Virus record (IMG/VR): IMGVR_UViG_3300044994_000194
Location: 1 to 31,616 of that record
Reading direction: 5' to 3' (one strand)
DNA length: 31,616 nt
Origin: a virus
Shown piece by piece: positions 8,475 to 18,200 of this stretch. The position numbers and the translations under genes are program-made. The first letter of the stretch is position 1. The number at the start of each line of letters is the position of its first letter. The notes below the pieces were generated by a model, which was given only the letters and a program-made list of their open reading frames with translations, did no database searches and was not told where the DNA came from.

Positions 8475-8738
8475 ATGGCCGATCCATTCCCATCTCAGGC
8501 TCCATCTCTTATCGGACCGATCGAGAATGGTTTCTCCGTCACTCCGTCTGACGGATCGGATCAACCGCAGGTTTCACGCGCCATCTGGGTCGGCGGTGCG
8601 GGAAACCTCTCAGTGGTGACGCGCGGCGGAGACACGATCACTTTCGTGGGCGTCCCGTCTGGCACGTTGATTCCGATCCGCGCGAAACGGATCCGATCGA
8701 CCGGAACGACCGCGACGAGCATCGTCGCGTTGTACTAG
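8475..8738 (+). CDS. Spike base protein-like, RCAP_Rcc01079 type
   Basis: An 87-residue protein matching the pattern of small spike-base proteins first defined in the Rhodobacter gene transfer agent: VTPSDGSDQPQVSRAIWVGG, GNLSVVTRGGDTITF, then PSGTLIPIRAKRI and TGTTATSIVALY. In the gene transfer agent the family is part of head spikes; here I infer a similar surface or adaptor role. AGGAGG at 8462-8467 is a near-perfect ribosome site for ATG 8475. It sits between connector and head-closure genes. Confidence 0.75.
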   Translation: MADPFPSQAPSLIGPIENGFSVTPSDGSDQPQVSRAIWVGGAGNLSVVTRGGDTITFVGVPSGTLIPIRAKRIRSTGTTATSIVALY

Positions 8739-8745
8739 GTGACCG

Positions 8746-9090
8746 ATGGGCGTCAAGTCCGGCCAACTCGATCGGCGGATCCGGCTCCAACGCCCAGCGA
8801 CGACGACGAACGAGTACGGCGAAGAGATCGTCTCATTCGTCGACGAGGCGACGGTGTGGGCGAGGCTTCTTCCGTTTCCCGGGAAAGAGGAGTTCGTCCC
8901 GTCGGACGGCCACTCCGCGAAACAACCGACGATCTTCGAGATCCGTTTCTTGAAGAACATCGGTCCGAAGTGGAGGGTCGTGTACGACGGCTCGGAGTAC
9001 GAAGTCGAGGACGTCGGGGAGATCGGCAACCGGCGCGAGTCCCTTCGGCTCGTCTGCTACGCGAGGAACGTCGTCTCGGGGAACCAATAG
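8746..9090 (+). CDS. Phage head closure protein
   Basis: A 114-residue head-closure/head-tail adaptor protein (SPP1 gp16-like). Family features are SGQLDRRIRLQRPATTTNEY at the start, VWARLLPFPGKEEF, a central FEIRFL strand and RVVYDGSEYEVEDVGEIGNR near the end. It seals the DNA-filled head beneath the connector. AGGTGA at 8737-8742 overlaps the stop region of the previous gene and drives ATG 8746, so the two are coupled. Confidence 0.88.
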   Translation: MGVKSGQLDRRIRLQRPATTTNEYGEEIVSFVDEATVWARLLPFPGKEEFVPSDGHSAKQPTIFEIRFLKNIGPKWRVVYDGSEYEVEDVGEIGNRRESLRLVCYARNVVSGNQ

Positions 9091-9094
9091 CGAC

Positions 9095-9526
9095 ATGCCT
9101 TCGGTCAACGACAAGATCGTCCTCAACTTCCGCGACGTGCGGAAGAGACTCGAAGACCTCCCGAAGAAGGTCGTCTCGAAGGTCGTCCGTCGCGCGATCT
9201 ATGCCGGAGCAACAGTTATCCGAGACGCGGCCCGCGAGAAGGTTCCCGTCGAAACCGGCGCGCTGAAGAAGTCGATCGTCGCAAAGGCGAACACGAAGAG
9301 AGGCGGGGAGATTTCAGCGTCCGTCGGGGTCGCGAAGAAGAGGTTCGTCAAGGGGAAGAGGGCGGGGCGGTATCCTCGTCGATACGCTCACCTCGTTGAG
9401 TTCGGCACTGCGCACTCCGCGCCGAAGCCGTTTCTCCGGCCAGCGATGGATACGCGGATAGACGCTGTCATTGAGGCGACGAGGCGGAAGATGGTCGAGG
9501 GAATCGACCAGGAGTCGAGGCGATGA
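9095..9526 (+). CDS. HK97 gp10-like tail/neck protein
   Basis: A 143-residue protein of the HK97 gp10 type. Diagnostic parts are AGATVIRDAAREKVPVETGA followed by LKKSIVAK, and YAHLVEFGTAHSAPKPFLRP near the C-terminus. The family sits at the head-tail junction or acts in tail completion. It is very basic, with a lysine/arginine-rich middle (KKRFVKGKRAGRYPRR). The stop overlaps the next start in ATGA. Confidence 0.9.
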   Translation: MPSVNDKIVLNFRDVRKRLEDLPKKVVSKVVRRAIYAGATVIRDAAREKVPVETGALKKSIVAKANTKRGGEISASVGVAKKRFVKGKRAGRYPRRYAHLVEFGTAHSAPKPFLRPAMDTRIDAVIEATRRKMVEGIDQESRR

Positions 9527-9927
9527 TCGAACAGGCGATCGCGAAACTCGTCTCCGACGGCGGGAAGGTCGCTGGTGGAATCTTTCCGGTCGTCAAGCCC
9601 CAGGACGCTTCAACGTTCCCTCTGGTCGTCTACGACCGGATCTCGACGGAGCGCCCGCACTCTCACTCGGCACGGTCCTCGGGACTCGGGATCGCGAGGA
9701 TTCAACTCCGGACGTGGGCGAAGACCTACGCGGACGCGAAGGCTGTCTCGGACGAACTCCGGAAGTTGCTCGATGGGTATGTCGGGACGGTCGTCGTCCG
9801 GTCTGGCTCGTTCGAAATCCAGGCGATTCTTTGTGAAGACGACCGCGACGACTACGACGAGGAGACGAAGCTCTTCGGCAACCAGCTGGACGTCCGCGTC
9901 TGGTACACGGAGGTTGTGCCGGGATAG
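9523..9927 (+). CDS. Tail terminator/completion protein, DUF3168-like
   Basis: A 134-residue protein with the DUF3168 layout: an N-terminal helix (MIEQAIAKLVSDGGKVAGGI), then TFPLVVYDRISTE, a strand IARIQLRTWAKTYADAKAVS and a C-terminal LDVRVWY. Members cap the tail tube and join it to the head. It overlaps the previous gene by four bases and lies just before the tube gene, as in lambda-like orders. Confidence 0.85.
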   Translation: MIEQAIAKLVSDGGKVAGGIFPVVKPQDASTFPLVVYDRISTERPHSHSARSSGLGIARIQLRTWAKTYADAKAVSDELRKLLDGYVGTVVVRSGSFEIQAILCEDDRDDYDEETKLFGNQLDVRVWYTEVVPG

Positions 9928-9965
9928 ACTTGTCGTGGTCCGTACACACCCAGGAGGAACCTGCA

Positions 9966-10391
9966 ATGGCTGCAACAAATGCTCGATCCGGATTCGGCGC
10001 TCTCTTGAAGCGGGGCGACGGCGGCAACGTGGAAGTCTTCACGACGATCGGCGAGGTCGTCAACATCGGCGCGATCGAGACGGGGCTCGACACGGTCGAG
10101 GCGACTCACATGGAGTCACCGTCGGCGCACAAGGAGTGGATCCCGACGCTGCTTGACGCGAAGGAGATCACCGTTGAGTTGAACTATCTGCCTGGCGACA
10201 CCCAGCAGAACAACCTTCGGTCCGACATGTTCAACAGGACGCTTCGCAACTTCCAGTGCACGATCCCAGGATCGTCGAAGGTCGTCTCGTTCGCGGCGTA
10301 CGTGACGAACCTCGGCCCGGCGTTCCCGCACGACGGCAAGATGACTCAGACGTTGAACCTCCGCCCGAACGGCGTCGTCACGATCGCCTGA
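9966..10391 (+). CDS. Major tail tube protein
   Basis: A 141-residue tube subunit. Typical parts are FGALLKRGDGGNVEVFTTIG at the start, then VVNIGAIETGLDTVEATHM, EITVELNYLPGD and a final beta strand ending NLRPNGVVTIA. These match the tail-tube family related to lambda gpV and HK97 gp6. The tube is built from stacked rings and carries DNA. AGGAGG at 9952-9957 is an excellent ribosome site for ATG 9966, fitting high expression. Confidence 0.87.
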   Translation: MAATNARSGFGALLKRGDGGNVEVFTTIGEVVNIGAIETGLDTVEATHMESPSAHKEWIPTLLDAKEITVELNYLPGDTQQNNLRSDMFNRTLRNFQCTIPGSSKVVSFAAYVTNLGPAFPHDGKMTQTLNLRPNGVVTIA

Positions 10392-10443
10392 TACCGCAAC
10401 GGCGGTCTCGGCTTTGTAGTTTTGGAAGAAGGAATCCGCGCGT

Positions 10444-10854
10444 ATGTCGAACCAGACCCCAGATTCTTCCGCTCCCCCCCTCTGGCCGCGATGCGAGATC
10501 GAACTTGCGAACGGGAGGGTCGTCGTTCTCTTCGGACCGAAGACCCTCGCGTCGATCGAGCGCGAGTCGGGCATGTCCTCGATGCAGTTCGCGGAGAAGT
10601 TCTCCGATCCGAAGACTGCTCCTATCTTCGACGTTGGATTGAAGATCATCCTCGGGGCGGTCAAGGCTTCGATCCCAGGTATGACCGAGGATCTTCTCTC
10701 GGAGAGGATCATCCCCGGAACGTTCCTTCCGATCGTCCAGCAGATCGCGGAGAAGTGGGGCGAGGCGGTCGGGATGTCGGCGTCTCCGATCGAGGCAGTG
10801 GACGCTCCGGCGGACCCTCCGAAGGTCGGCGCGGCTTCTCCGTCGTCGACCTGA
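10444..10854 (+). CDS. Tail assembly chaperone, G-like
   Basis: A 136-residue protein between the tube and tape-measure genes, where lambda-like phages carry gpG. It has a beta-rich start (CEIELANGRVVVLFGPKTLA) and a helical middle with DVGLKIILGAVKASIPGMTE, resembling G-type chaperones. The C-terminus is low-complexity (DAPADPPKVGAASPSST), normal for the linker at the frameshift point. G and the frameshifted GT keep the tape measure soluble while the tail assembles. No ribosome site better than AAGAAGGAA upstream is seen. The -1 frame remains open through its end. Confidence 0.75.
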   Translation: MSNQTPDSSAPPLWPRCEIELANGRVVVLFGPKTLASIERESGMSSMQFAEKFSDPKTAPIFDVGLKIILGAVKASIPGMTEDLLSERIIPGTFLPIVQQIAEKWGEAVGMSASPIEAVDAPADPPKVGAASPSST

Positions 10855-11144
10855 TCTCGTGGGCGCGTGTTGAAATCGGGATGACCGTCGAAGAGTTCGA
10901 CGAGACTGATCCCAGGATGATCGCGGCGTACTTCCGCGCGTGGAAGGCGAAGCAGCAGCGAGAGGACTTGCGCGCCGCTATGATCGTCTGTTCGATCGCG
11001 AACCTCTTCCGGAGGAAGGGCGACGATCCGATCGAACCCGGTGATATCTTCCCGTCCCTCCCGAAGACACCTCGCGCGAGGACCAAGGAAGAGATCAGGG
11101 CGAAGATACTCTCCGCGTTCGGTGTTTCGGAGGACGGTCAATGA
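10836..11144 (+). CDS. T portion of the G-T chaperone, made by -1 frameshift
   Basis: This frame, one base back from the G frame, encodes a helical domain starting FSVVDLISWARVEIGMTVEE, then YFRAWKAKQQREDLRAAMIV and a PEDFMP-like PGDIFPSL. That is the T-type pattern. It has no well-placed start codon: ATG 10881 lacks a ribosome site and would cut off the first helix. It is probably reached by a -1 shift before 10852. The given left end is where recognisable T sequence begins, not a start codon. I found no textbook X-XXY-YYZ heptamer; the only plausible spot is C-CCT around 10815. The end overlaps the tape-measure start in ATGA. Confidence 0.65.
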   Translation, partial: FSVVDLISWARVEIGMTVEEFDETDPRMIAAYFRAWKAKQQREDLRAAMIVCSIANLFRRKGDDPIEPGDIFPSLPKTPRARTKEEIRAKILSAFGVSEDGQ

Positions 11145-13591
11145 GTCGGAGTCTCGGATCCCTCCGGATCGACCTCGTTGCGCTGACCGGAAAGTTCGAG
11201 GCGAACTTCCGGTCGGCAACCGGGACTCTCGAAAAGTTCGGGGTCGCGGCGACGAAGATCGGACGGGTGGCGACCGGAGCGTTCGGCGCGATCGCGAAGA
11301 CGGTCTTCTCCCTCCGCGGCGCTCTGACCGGCATCGTCGCGGCGGTCGGCGCGGCGAAGTTGGCGGCATCGTTCCAGCAAGCATCACTTGCTGTGGCGGA
11401 CCTCGGGAAGAAGGCGGCGACACTCGGGATCTCTGTCCGTGATCTCTCCGCGTTCCGGTTCGCGGCGAAGGAATCCAACGTCGAGTTCGACACACTCGTC
11501 AAGATGCTCGGGAAAGCGTCGAAGAACATCGCGACGTTCGTCGCGACCGGCGCTGGTCCTGCGGCCGACGAACTGCGGCGGCTCGGCGTCAATCTGACGA
11601 AAAACGACGGGACTCTTCGCTCGATGGCGGAGATCCTCCCCGAGATTGCGGCGCGTTTCGAGCAGATCTCCGATTCCGGCGAGAAGTTGCGGCTCGCTGA
11701 TGGGATCTTCGGTCGCGAGGGTGGCCAGCAGTTCGTTCAGTTCCTCGAAGACTCCGGAGGGTTCATGGCGAACCTCGCGGAGCAGACAGAACGTGCGCGG
11801 AGGCTCGGCGTCCTCTTTACCGATGAGCAGGTTGATCGGCTGAAGAAGTACAACGACGCGGTGGGGAGGATCTCCGAGGCGTGGCTCGGTTTCCGCGTCA
11901 GGATTCTGACAGAGTTCGCTCCATTCCTCGAAGAAATCGCGAACAAGGTCGCGTCGTTCGTCGCGGCGATACCGAGGATCTTCAGGCGTCTCTCCGAGGC
12001 GATCGGTGCGTACATCAGATCGGTACTCACGCCGGAGCAGGAACGCGCGATCAACACGATTTTCGAATCCATCTCGCGGCTCGTCTCGATCGGCGTGACG
12101 TCCCTCTTGAAGTTGGGGTTCGGTCTTCTCGTTGACGGGGTCAAAATCGCGGCGTCGATGGGGTTTCCGATCCTCAAACTTGCGGCGAACACGCTGATCG
12201 TCCAGCCGGTCGCGACGGCGCTCGATACGTTGTACGGTCTCGCGGAGTCTCTCTTCCAATGGCTGATCGACTTCGAGAAGAAGATCACTACATGGGCGAG
12301 GGGGGTCGCGGCGGACTTGATCGACGTCGTCTCGATGCTGATCGACTCGGTGACGACAAAGATCCGCGACGGTCTCGCGTCAGGCGTCTCACTCGCGGCG
12401 GCGATCTCACCGGTCGCCGGTGAAGTTGCGCGGGCGTTGTCCAGCCGGGCGGAGGGGACGCTCTCGGTTCTCGACCAGATCTCCGCGTCCGTGCGGGGGA
12501 TCTCGGCGGCGTTTCGCAGCGTCGGCATCCAAGACAACCCGGTCCTCGTGTGGATCAGGGATGCCGTCAAAGAGCTTCGAAGGTCGACGTCTGAAGGCGC
12601 TGATGAGATCACTCGCCAACTCGCCGAGACGACCAAGGAAGACTTCGAGCGGGCGATCAGCGCGGCGACGGCTGGCGGATTTCTCTCGACGAAGATCTTC
12701 GCGGAGGAACTCGCGAAGATACGCCCGGAGTTGGCGAAGCTGATCCCGGCGGTCGACTCTCTCCTCGACATTTCCGGCGCGATGAAGGAGACGGCGGTCG
12801 ACGCGGAGTCGATCAGGAACGCGATCGTGGGGGTCGGGAAGGCGATCAAGTCGACGGTCGAGGACTCTTCCTGGGAGAAGTTCTTCATCGGAATGAGGGA
12901 GGCTTTCAGGGACCTCTCCGACGAATCGAAGGACTTCGCGAAGCTTGGACGGGAGACATTCGCGGGGTTCGCCCGCAGCATATCGGGGAACCTCGCGACC
13001 GCACTCGCGAAGGGCGAGGCGTCCTTCCGGAACTTCGGAGAGACGGTCAGGAACGTGGTTGTCGACGTCGTGCAGAACATCGCGCAGATGATCCTTCAGT
13101 TCTACATCATGAGGGCGATCGTCGGCGCGTTCGGCGGCTTCTTCGATGGTCCTGTGGCATCGACTGCCCCCGGCGGAGGTCTTCCGGACTTCACCGGACC
13201 ATCAACGCCGACTTTCGCGGCGAAGGGCGGCGTTTTCGGGTTCGCCCGGGGCGGGATCGCGTCGGGGGTTCTCGGCGGTCCGATGGCGTTTCCGTTCTCC
13301 CACAAGATCGGGGTCGCTGGGGAGGCCGGAGACGAGGTCGGGTTCGCGCCACTCCGGCGCATCGGCGGAGAACTCGGAGTCGCGGCGACGGGCGGTGACG
13401 TGACGGTTCAGGTCATCGACCAGCGCGGATCAGGAGCTCGTCCCGAGGTCTCGACGACACGAGGCGACGACGGGAAGAAGACGATCAGGATCCTCATTCG
13501 CGACGAGGTCCGTCGCGGGATCGGCGAGGGGGAGTTCGACAAGGTTCTCGGGGCGAACTTCGGTCTCGGAAGGAAGGGGACGAAGCGATGA
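11141..13591 (+). CDS. Tape measure protein
   Basis: An 816-residue protein that sets tail length and is threaded through the tube before DNA ejection. The N-terminus is helical, with FEANFRSATGTLEKFG and a hydrophobic segment around 48-70. Further hydrophobic stretches occur near 320-350 and 650-665. The C-terminal third has the typical Gly-rich FARGGIASGVLGGPMAF followed by KIGVAGEAGDEVGFAPLRRI, the familiar 'GEAGPEAIIPL' motif. At roughly 1.5 angstrom per residue the tail would be about 120 nm, an inference. It overlaps both neighbours by four bases. Confidence 0.92.
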   Translation: MSRSLGSLRIDLVALTGKFEANFRSATGTLEKFGVAATKIGRVATGAFGAIAKTVFSLRGALTGIVAAVGAAKLAASFQQASLAVADLGKKAATLGISVRDLSAFRFAAKESNVEFDTLVKMLGKASKNIATFVATGAGPAADELRRLGVNLTKNDGTLRSMAEILPEIAARFEQISDSGEKLRLADGIFGREGGQQFVQFLEDSGGFMANLAEQTERARRLGVLFTDEQVDRLKKYNDAVGRISEAWLGFRVRILTEFAPFLEEIANKVASFVAAIPRIFRRLSEAIGAYIRSVLTPEQERAINTIFESISRLVSIGVTSLLKLGFGLLVDGVKIAASMGFPILKLAANTLIVQPVATALDTLYGLAESLFQWLIDFEKKITTWARGVAADLIDVVSMLIDSVTTKIRDGLASGVSLAAAISPVAGEVARALSSRAEGTLSVLDQISASVRGISAAFRSVGIQDNPVLVWIRDAVKELRRSTSEGADEITRQLAETTKEDFERAISAATAGGFLSTKIFAEELAKIRPELAKLIPAVDSLLDISGAMKETAVDAESIRNAIVGVGKAIKSTVEDSSWEKFFIGMREAFRDLSDESKDFAKLGRETFAGFARSISGNLATALAKGEASFRNFGETVRNVVVDVVQNIAQMILQFYIMRAIVGAFGGFFDGPVASTAPGGGLPDFTGPSTPTFAAKGGVFGFARGGIASGVLGGPMAFPFSHKIGVAGEAGDEVGFAPLRRIGGELGVAATGGDVTVQVIDQRGSGARPEVSTTRGDDGKKTIRILIRDEVRRGIGEGEFDKVLGANFGLGRKGTKR

Positions 13592-14307
13592 GCGCCGATA
13601 CGACTTGGCCCGCCGGTTTGACCAGGACTCCACGCGTCTCGTCGCTTTCGGAGGAGGCGCCCGACGTTCTCGTCCGATCGGAGGTCGACGTCGGTCCGCC
13701 GAAACTCCGGCGGAGATTCACGGGAGATCGGCGGAAGTTCACGGTTGAACTCGACCTCATGAGATCAGAGGTCGCGATCTTCGACGCGTGGTTCCTCAAC
13801 AACTCGACCGGCGCGGGCGGCGGCTCTCGGTCCTTCGCGTGGAAGCACCCGCGACTAGGAACGGCGGCGGATTTTCGGTTCCTCTCGGTCCCGACCTACC
13901 GACCGAGGGCTCCTCGCGGCGATGGAACTGAGTGGTGGCTCGTCGCGTTCGATGTTGAGATGCTTCCAGGGACAGACTCGTCGATCCCAACTCCGGGCGG
14001 CGGTGCTGATCCGTACGGCGGCGGGAACTGGACGCTCTTCGCGATGATTCGCGGCGACAACGAGTCGTTGTCGCTTTCCGAAAATGAAGACAACGGCAGG
14101 GATGACGCGATCTTCTCCGGAGCCGTCTTCGAGGCGGATCCGGCCCCTCCAATTCTGCTCATGGAGATCGTGACGAAGAACTACGGGATCGAGTTCGATG
14201 ACGGCGAGGACGACGAGGACGCGGTCGTCTCCGGTGCGCCATCGTCGTCGTCATCCGTGACGGTTCATGGGTCGTCGTCTACGATACCGATCAGCGGCGA
14301 CTCGTGA
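13588..14307 (+). CDS. Minor tail protein
   Basis: A 239-residue protein. The first 130 residues resemble minor or distal tail proteins: RRRFTGDRRKFTVELDLMRS, then FDAWFLNNSTGAGGGSRSFA and a WWLVAFDVEML strand. These features are shared by proteins that sit between the tube and the tip. The last 100 residues are acidic and Ser-rich (DDGEDDEDAVV, SSSSSVTVHGSSS) and look like an added tail. It overlaps the tape-measure stop by four bases. Exact role is inferred from position. Confidence 0.65.
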   Translation: MSADTTWPAGLTRTPRVSSLSEEAPDVLVRSEVDVGPPKLRRRFTGDRRKFTVELDLMRSEVAIFDAWFLNNSTGAGGGSRSFAWKHPRLGTAADFRFLSVPTYRPRAPRGDGTEWWLVAFDVEMLPGTDSSIPTPGGGADPYGGGNWTLFAMIRGDNESLSLSENEDNGRDDAIFSGAVFEADPAPPILLMEIVTKNYGIEFDDGEDDEDAVVSGAPSSSSSVTVHGSSSTIPISGDS

Positions 14308-14335
14308 TCACACACATCTGCAATGGAGATCGACA

Positions 14336-14773
14336 ATGGCAGGAACCCGAGGCACTCTGACGACATCTGCGGCAATCTCGACGGGGACGACGACGAAGAC
14401 CATCCTCCAACACACCTCTCCGGCGTCGGTCGCCACAGTCGTCAAGAGGGCGTCTATCTCGTTCGACGGCAACTCCCCGACGGCGAACAAGATCCTCGTC
14501 CAACTCGTCAGGTCCGCGACTGGCGGCACCGGGACGTCGCGGAATCCGGTCAAGGTCAACGCCTCCGACTCGGAGACGATCCAGTCGACCGGAAGGGAGA
14601 ACTTCTCGTCCGAACCCTCAGGCGGTACGGTCGTCTTCGAGGAGCTCGTTCACCCGCAGGGCGGATACACCGCTCCGGAAGAGATCAAGGTGAAGGCTGG
14701 CGAGACGCTCGGCTTCGTCGTTCTCGCCCCGGCGGCCGTCAACTGCCGAGCGAGGTTCCTCTTCGAGGAATGA
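14336..14773 (+). CDS. Small beta-sandwich tail protein of unknown function
   Basis: A 145-residue protein rich in Thr, Ser and Val (GTLTTSAAISTGTTTKTILQ, VKVNASDSETIQSTGRENFS), probably all beta. I do not recognise a named family with confidence; the pattern FSSEPSGGTVVFEELVHPQG is seen in small phage surface proteins. GGAG at 14325-14328 supports ATG 14336; an earlier in-frame GTG would overlap the previous gene and has no ribosome site. It lies among minor tail genes, so a tail-tip or surface role is likely. Confidence 0.55.
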   Translation: MAGTRGTLTTSAAISTGTTTKTILQHTSPASVATVVKRASISFDGNSPTANKILVQLVRSATGGTGTSRNPVKVNASDSETIQSTGRENFSSEPSGGTVVFEELVHPQGGYTAPEEIKVKAGETLGFVVLAPAAVNCRARFLFEE

Positions 14774-14788
14774 GCGCGGAGGGAATAG

Positions 14789-15268
14789 ATGCCACGTTCC
14801 CTCTCTTCGGTCGCGAAGGAAGCGATCTTCGCGCAGCAGACGGCGGAGGTCTTCGTCGTCCTCTTGGACCTCGAACACCCGAACTTCGCGGGGACGATCC
14901 GCGTTTGCTCGAATGACATCCCCGTTTCTTCGCGTGGGAACTTGTACGTCCCGTTCCCGTTCGATGTCATCCTCCCGGATGAATCGGATGATGCTGTTCC
15001 GAGGGTGACTCTCCGGATTGACAACGTCGACCGAAGGATCGTCTCCGAACTCCGCTCCGTCGTGACGAACGTCCCGGTGACAGTCAGGATGACAGTCGTC
15101 CTCGCGTCCTCCCCGGACACGATCGAGGTTGGTCCGATGGAGTTCTCCCTCCGAGACGTCGAGTACACGGCGACGACGGTCGAGGGCACGCTTCTCTACG
15201 AGGACGTTTTGAACGAGTCATTCCCGGCGGACTCGTTTACCCCATCAAGGTTCCCCGGTCTCTTTTAG
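14789..15268 (+). CDS. Tail-tip assembly protein, DUF1833-like (lambda L position)
   Basis: A 159-residue protein with the DUF1833 pattern: PFPFDVILPDESDDAVPRVT, LRIDNVDRRIVSELR, VTVRMTVVLASSPDTIEVGP and the end ESFPADSFTPSRFPGLF. Members occupy the place of lambda gpL in tail tips. It is followed after three bases by the giant tip gene, whose first domain replaces lambda gpK, so L-K-(I)-J order is kept. Confidence 0.85.
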   Translation: MPRSLSSVAKEAIFAQQTAEVFVVLLDLEHPNFAGTIRVCSNDIPVSSRGNLYVPFPFDVILPDESDDAVPRVTLRIDNVDRRIVSELRSVVTNVPVTVRMTVVLASSPDTIEVGPMEFSLRDVEYTATTVEGTLLYEDVLNESFPADSFTPSRFPGLF

Positions 15269-15271
15269 GCG

Positions 15272-18200
15272 ATGAGACGACTCCCTGCCAACCCCCCCGC
15301 GTGGGTCTCGAACTACCTTTCGATCCCCTTCCGGGAGAGGGGGCGGTCGACCGACGGCGTTGACTGCTGGGGTCTCGTTCGGCTGGTCTACGCGGAGCGG
15401 TTCGGGATCGCCCTGCCAGACCTTTCCGACCGCTATACGGCGTCGGACGACGGACACGTCATCCGGGACGTCCTGACTTCGGAAGCGGCCCCTGGTGGAT
15501 CCTGGCGGCTCCGGGAGGGGTCTCCGAGGGAGGTCGGGGACGTCGGCGTCTTCCGGATCCGTGGATTGCCATCTCACGTCGGTGTTGCGGTCTCGGAGGG
15601 GCGGTTCCTTCACTCACTCAGGGGGGTTGGTGCGGCGGTCGAGGACTGGACGTCGCCGGTGTGGTCGAATCGGGTCGTCGGCTGGTACTCGTTTGCCGGC
15701 CCCGTCGAGGTCCGAACCCGGAGGTCGATCTTCGAGGCGGTTCCCGGGCGGATCGAGCTCCCGGAGGGCGGATCAATCGAGGACATGGTCAGAGCTGGCG
15801 GGATCGACCCGGAGACGCCGGGGATCCGAGTCTTCCTCGGCGAGCGCGAAGTTCCACGCGATTACTGGGGGAGAGTTCGACCGAAGGCGGGGCGTCGGGT
15901 CGTCGTCGGCGTCGTTCCCGAGGGTGGCGACGGGAAGACAATCGCCCGCGTCCTTCTGACCATCGCGGTCATCGTCGCGTCCGTCTACCTCGGCCCAGAG
16001 ATCGCGTTGTCGCTCGGCTACAAGGCGACTGGGTCGGCGGCGGCGATCTCGACGGCGGTCGTGGGGCTCGTGGGCACGCTGGCGGTGAACTCCCTCATCC
16101 CTCCGCCGAAGCCTGAACTTTCCGGCGCTGGCGACGGTTCTTCGAGGATTTCACCGACGATCTCCGGAGGTCGAAACGAAATCAGACGCTACGCTCCGAT
16201 CCCGGCGATCTTCGGCGTTCACAGAGTTGTCCCGCCCTATGGAGCGCTCCCGTACACGGAGATCATCGGGGACGAACAGTTCCTGCGATGTCTCTTCGTC
16301 GTCGGCTACGGCCCGCTCTCGATCGAGGATCTCAGGATCGGTGAAACGTCGATCGACGAGTTCGACGGCGTCGAGTACCAGATCAGAAACGGCATTGACG
16401 GAGAAGACGGGACGTCGATCTACCCGGGGACGGTGTTCGAGGACGCCCTCTCGATCACTGTGTCTCAGAGCGCCGGTTGGATTCTTCGGACGACCCGCGC
16501 CGATACCGAAGAGATTTCGATCGACTTCACGTTTCCACGGGGGCTCGCGGTTGTCGAGTCCGACGGGACGAGGTCCGAACGGGTCGTCGCGCTCGAAGTC
16601 GAGTACGCACCATCCGGGTCGGGGGCGTGGACGAAGATCAACGCGACATCGCCGACGAACGAGCGGACCCTCGACTACTTCTTCCGAACTCCGGAGTGCG
16701 CAAGGCTCTCTCGCGGGAAGAGGACTGGGGCGAGGATCGAGTGGTCAAACAACGGCGTCTTTCCCGAATCTCCGCCTGCGGAGGTCGTTGCGGCGATCGG
16801 CCAGTCCACGAAACTATCATGGGAGGCGACCGGGTACATCCGAGTCCCGGAGACTGGGGACTACATCTTCGCGATCGACGCCTGCGATGCGGCTGATCTT
16901 CAGATCAACGGGAAGACGGTCGCGTCCTTCTACGGCTCTCACCAGCGGACTGGCGCTCCGAACTACAACTCGAACCAATCGGCTGCGATCAGGCTCCGTC
17001 GAGGCGACCACTCGTTCAGGTTTCGCGTCGAGACGAGAGATGCTGCGTACATGGCGGCGGCGCTCGGTTGGAAGAAGCCCGGCGATTCGACGTTCTCCGC
17101 GATCCCGGCTGATCACTTCGTCTCTCGCAGCGCCGTCGCCTCGTGGAGGAACGACGTCACTCAGGGGTATATCTACCGCGTCTTCGATACGTCAGTGTTC
17201 GGCGGCTCGTCCATCATTGTCTCCGACAACCGGGTCGATGTCATCCGTCGAGGTCTCGGTTGGGCGGTTCCACGCGGGCAGTACGACGTCAGAGTCAGGC
17301 GGACGACGCCAGACTCTACTTCCGACCGGACGATCGACGAAGTCGCGTGGACGGCGCTGCGTTCGATCAACGGGGACGACCCGATCCGCGTCCCGAACCT
17401 GGCGAGGATCGCGCTCCGCATCAAGGCGACTGACCAACTGAACGGCGTGGTTGACACGCTCAACTGTCTCGCGTCGTCGCTCATACCGGACTACGACTCG
17501 TTTACCGGTGAGTGGGTCGTTCGCGAGACTCAGAACCCGGCGTCGTTCTACCGAGCGATCCTGCAGGGACCAGGCAACAAGAAGCCCATCCCGGACTCTC
17601 GGATCGCGCTCTCGGCGATCGAGGCGTGGCATGGCGCGAACGAGGCCAACGGGTTTGATGGGAACTTCGTCTTCGACTACGACGGTACTCTCTTCGAGCG
17701 GCTTCAACTCGTCGCGTCCCTCGGTCGCGCGACATTCGGGATCGAGGACGGGAAGTTCTCGGTCGTCAGGGACACCGCCCAGTCAACCCCGGTCCAGCAT
17801 TTCACACCACGGAACTCCTCCGGATTCAAGGGGCGGAGGTCGTACCCGGACGTTCCGCACGCGATCCGCGTCCGATTCTTGAACGAAGAGAAGGACTTCC
17901 AGCAGGACGAGATGACCGTCTACGACGACGGGTTCGACGCGAACAACGCGACGAGGTTCGAGTCGATGGAGCTCTTCGGCGTGACGAAGCCGTCGCTCGC
18001 GTGGAGACACGGCCGATACTACATCGCGGTCGGTCGGCTTCGCCCGGAAACGTTCGAGCTCTCCGTCGACTTCGAGCACCTGGTCTGCCGTCGCGGAGAC
18101 CTTGTCCTCGTCACCCACGACGTCCCCCTTCTCGGAACGGCAGCCGCTCGTATTCGTCAGGTCGTGAACGACGCATCGTCGCGCCCGGCGGTCGTCGAGA

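Noticed and set aside
15272-15700. NlpC/P60 domain as a separate endolysin
   Set aside because: It is in frame with the tip protein and sits in the lambda gpK position, so it is a tail-tip peptidase and not the lysis enzyme.
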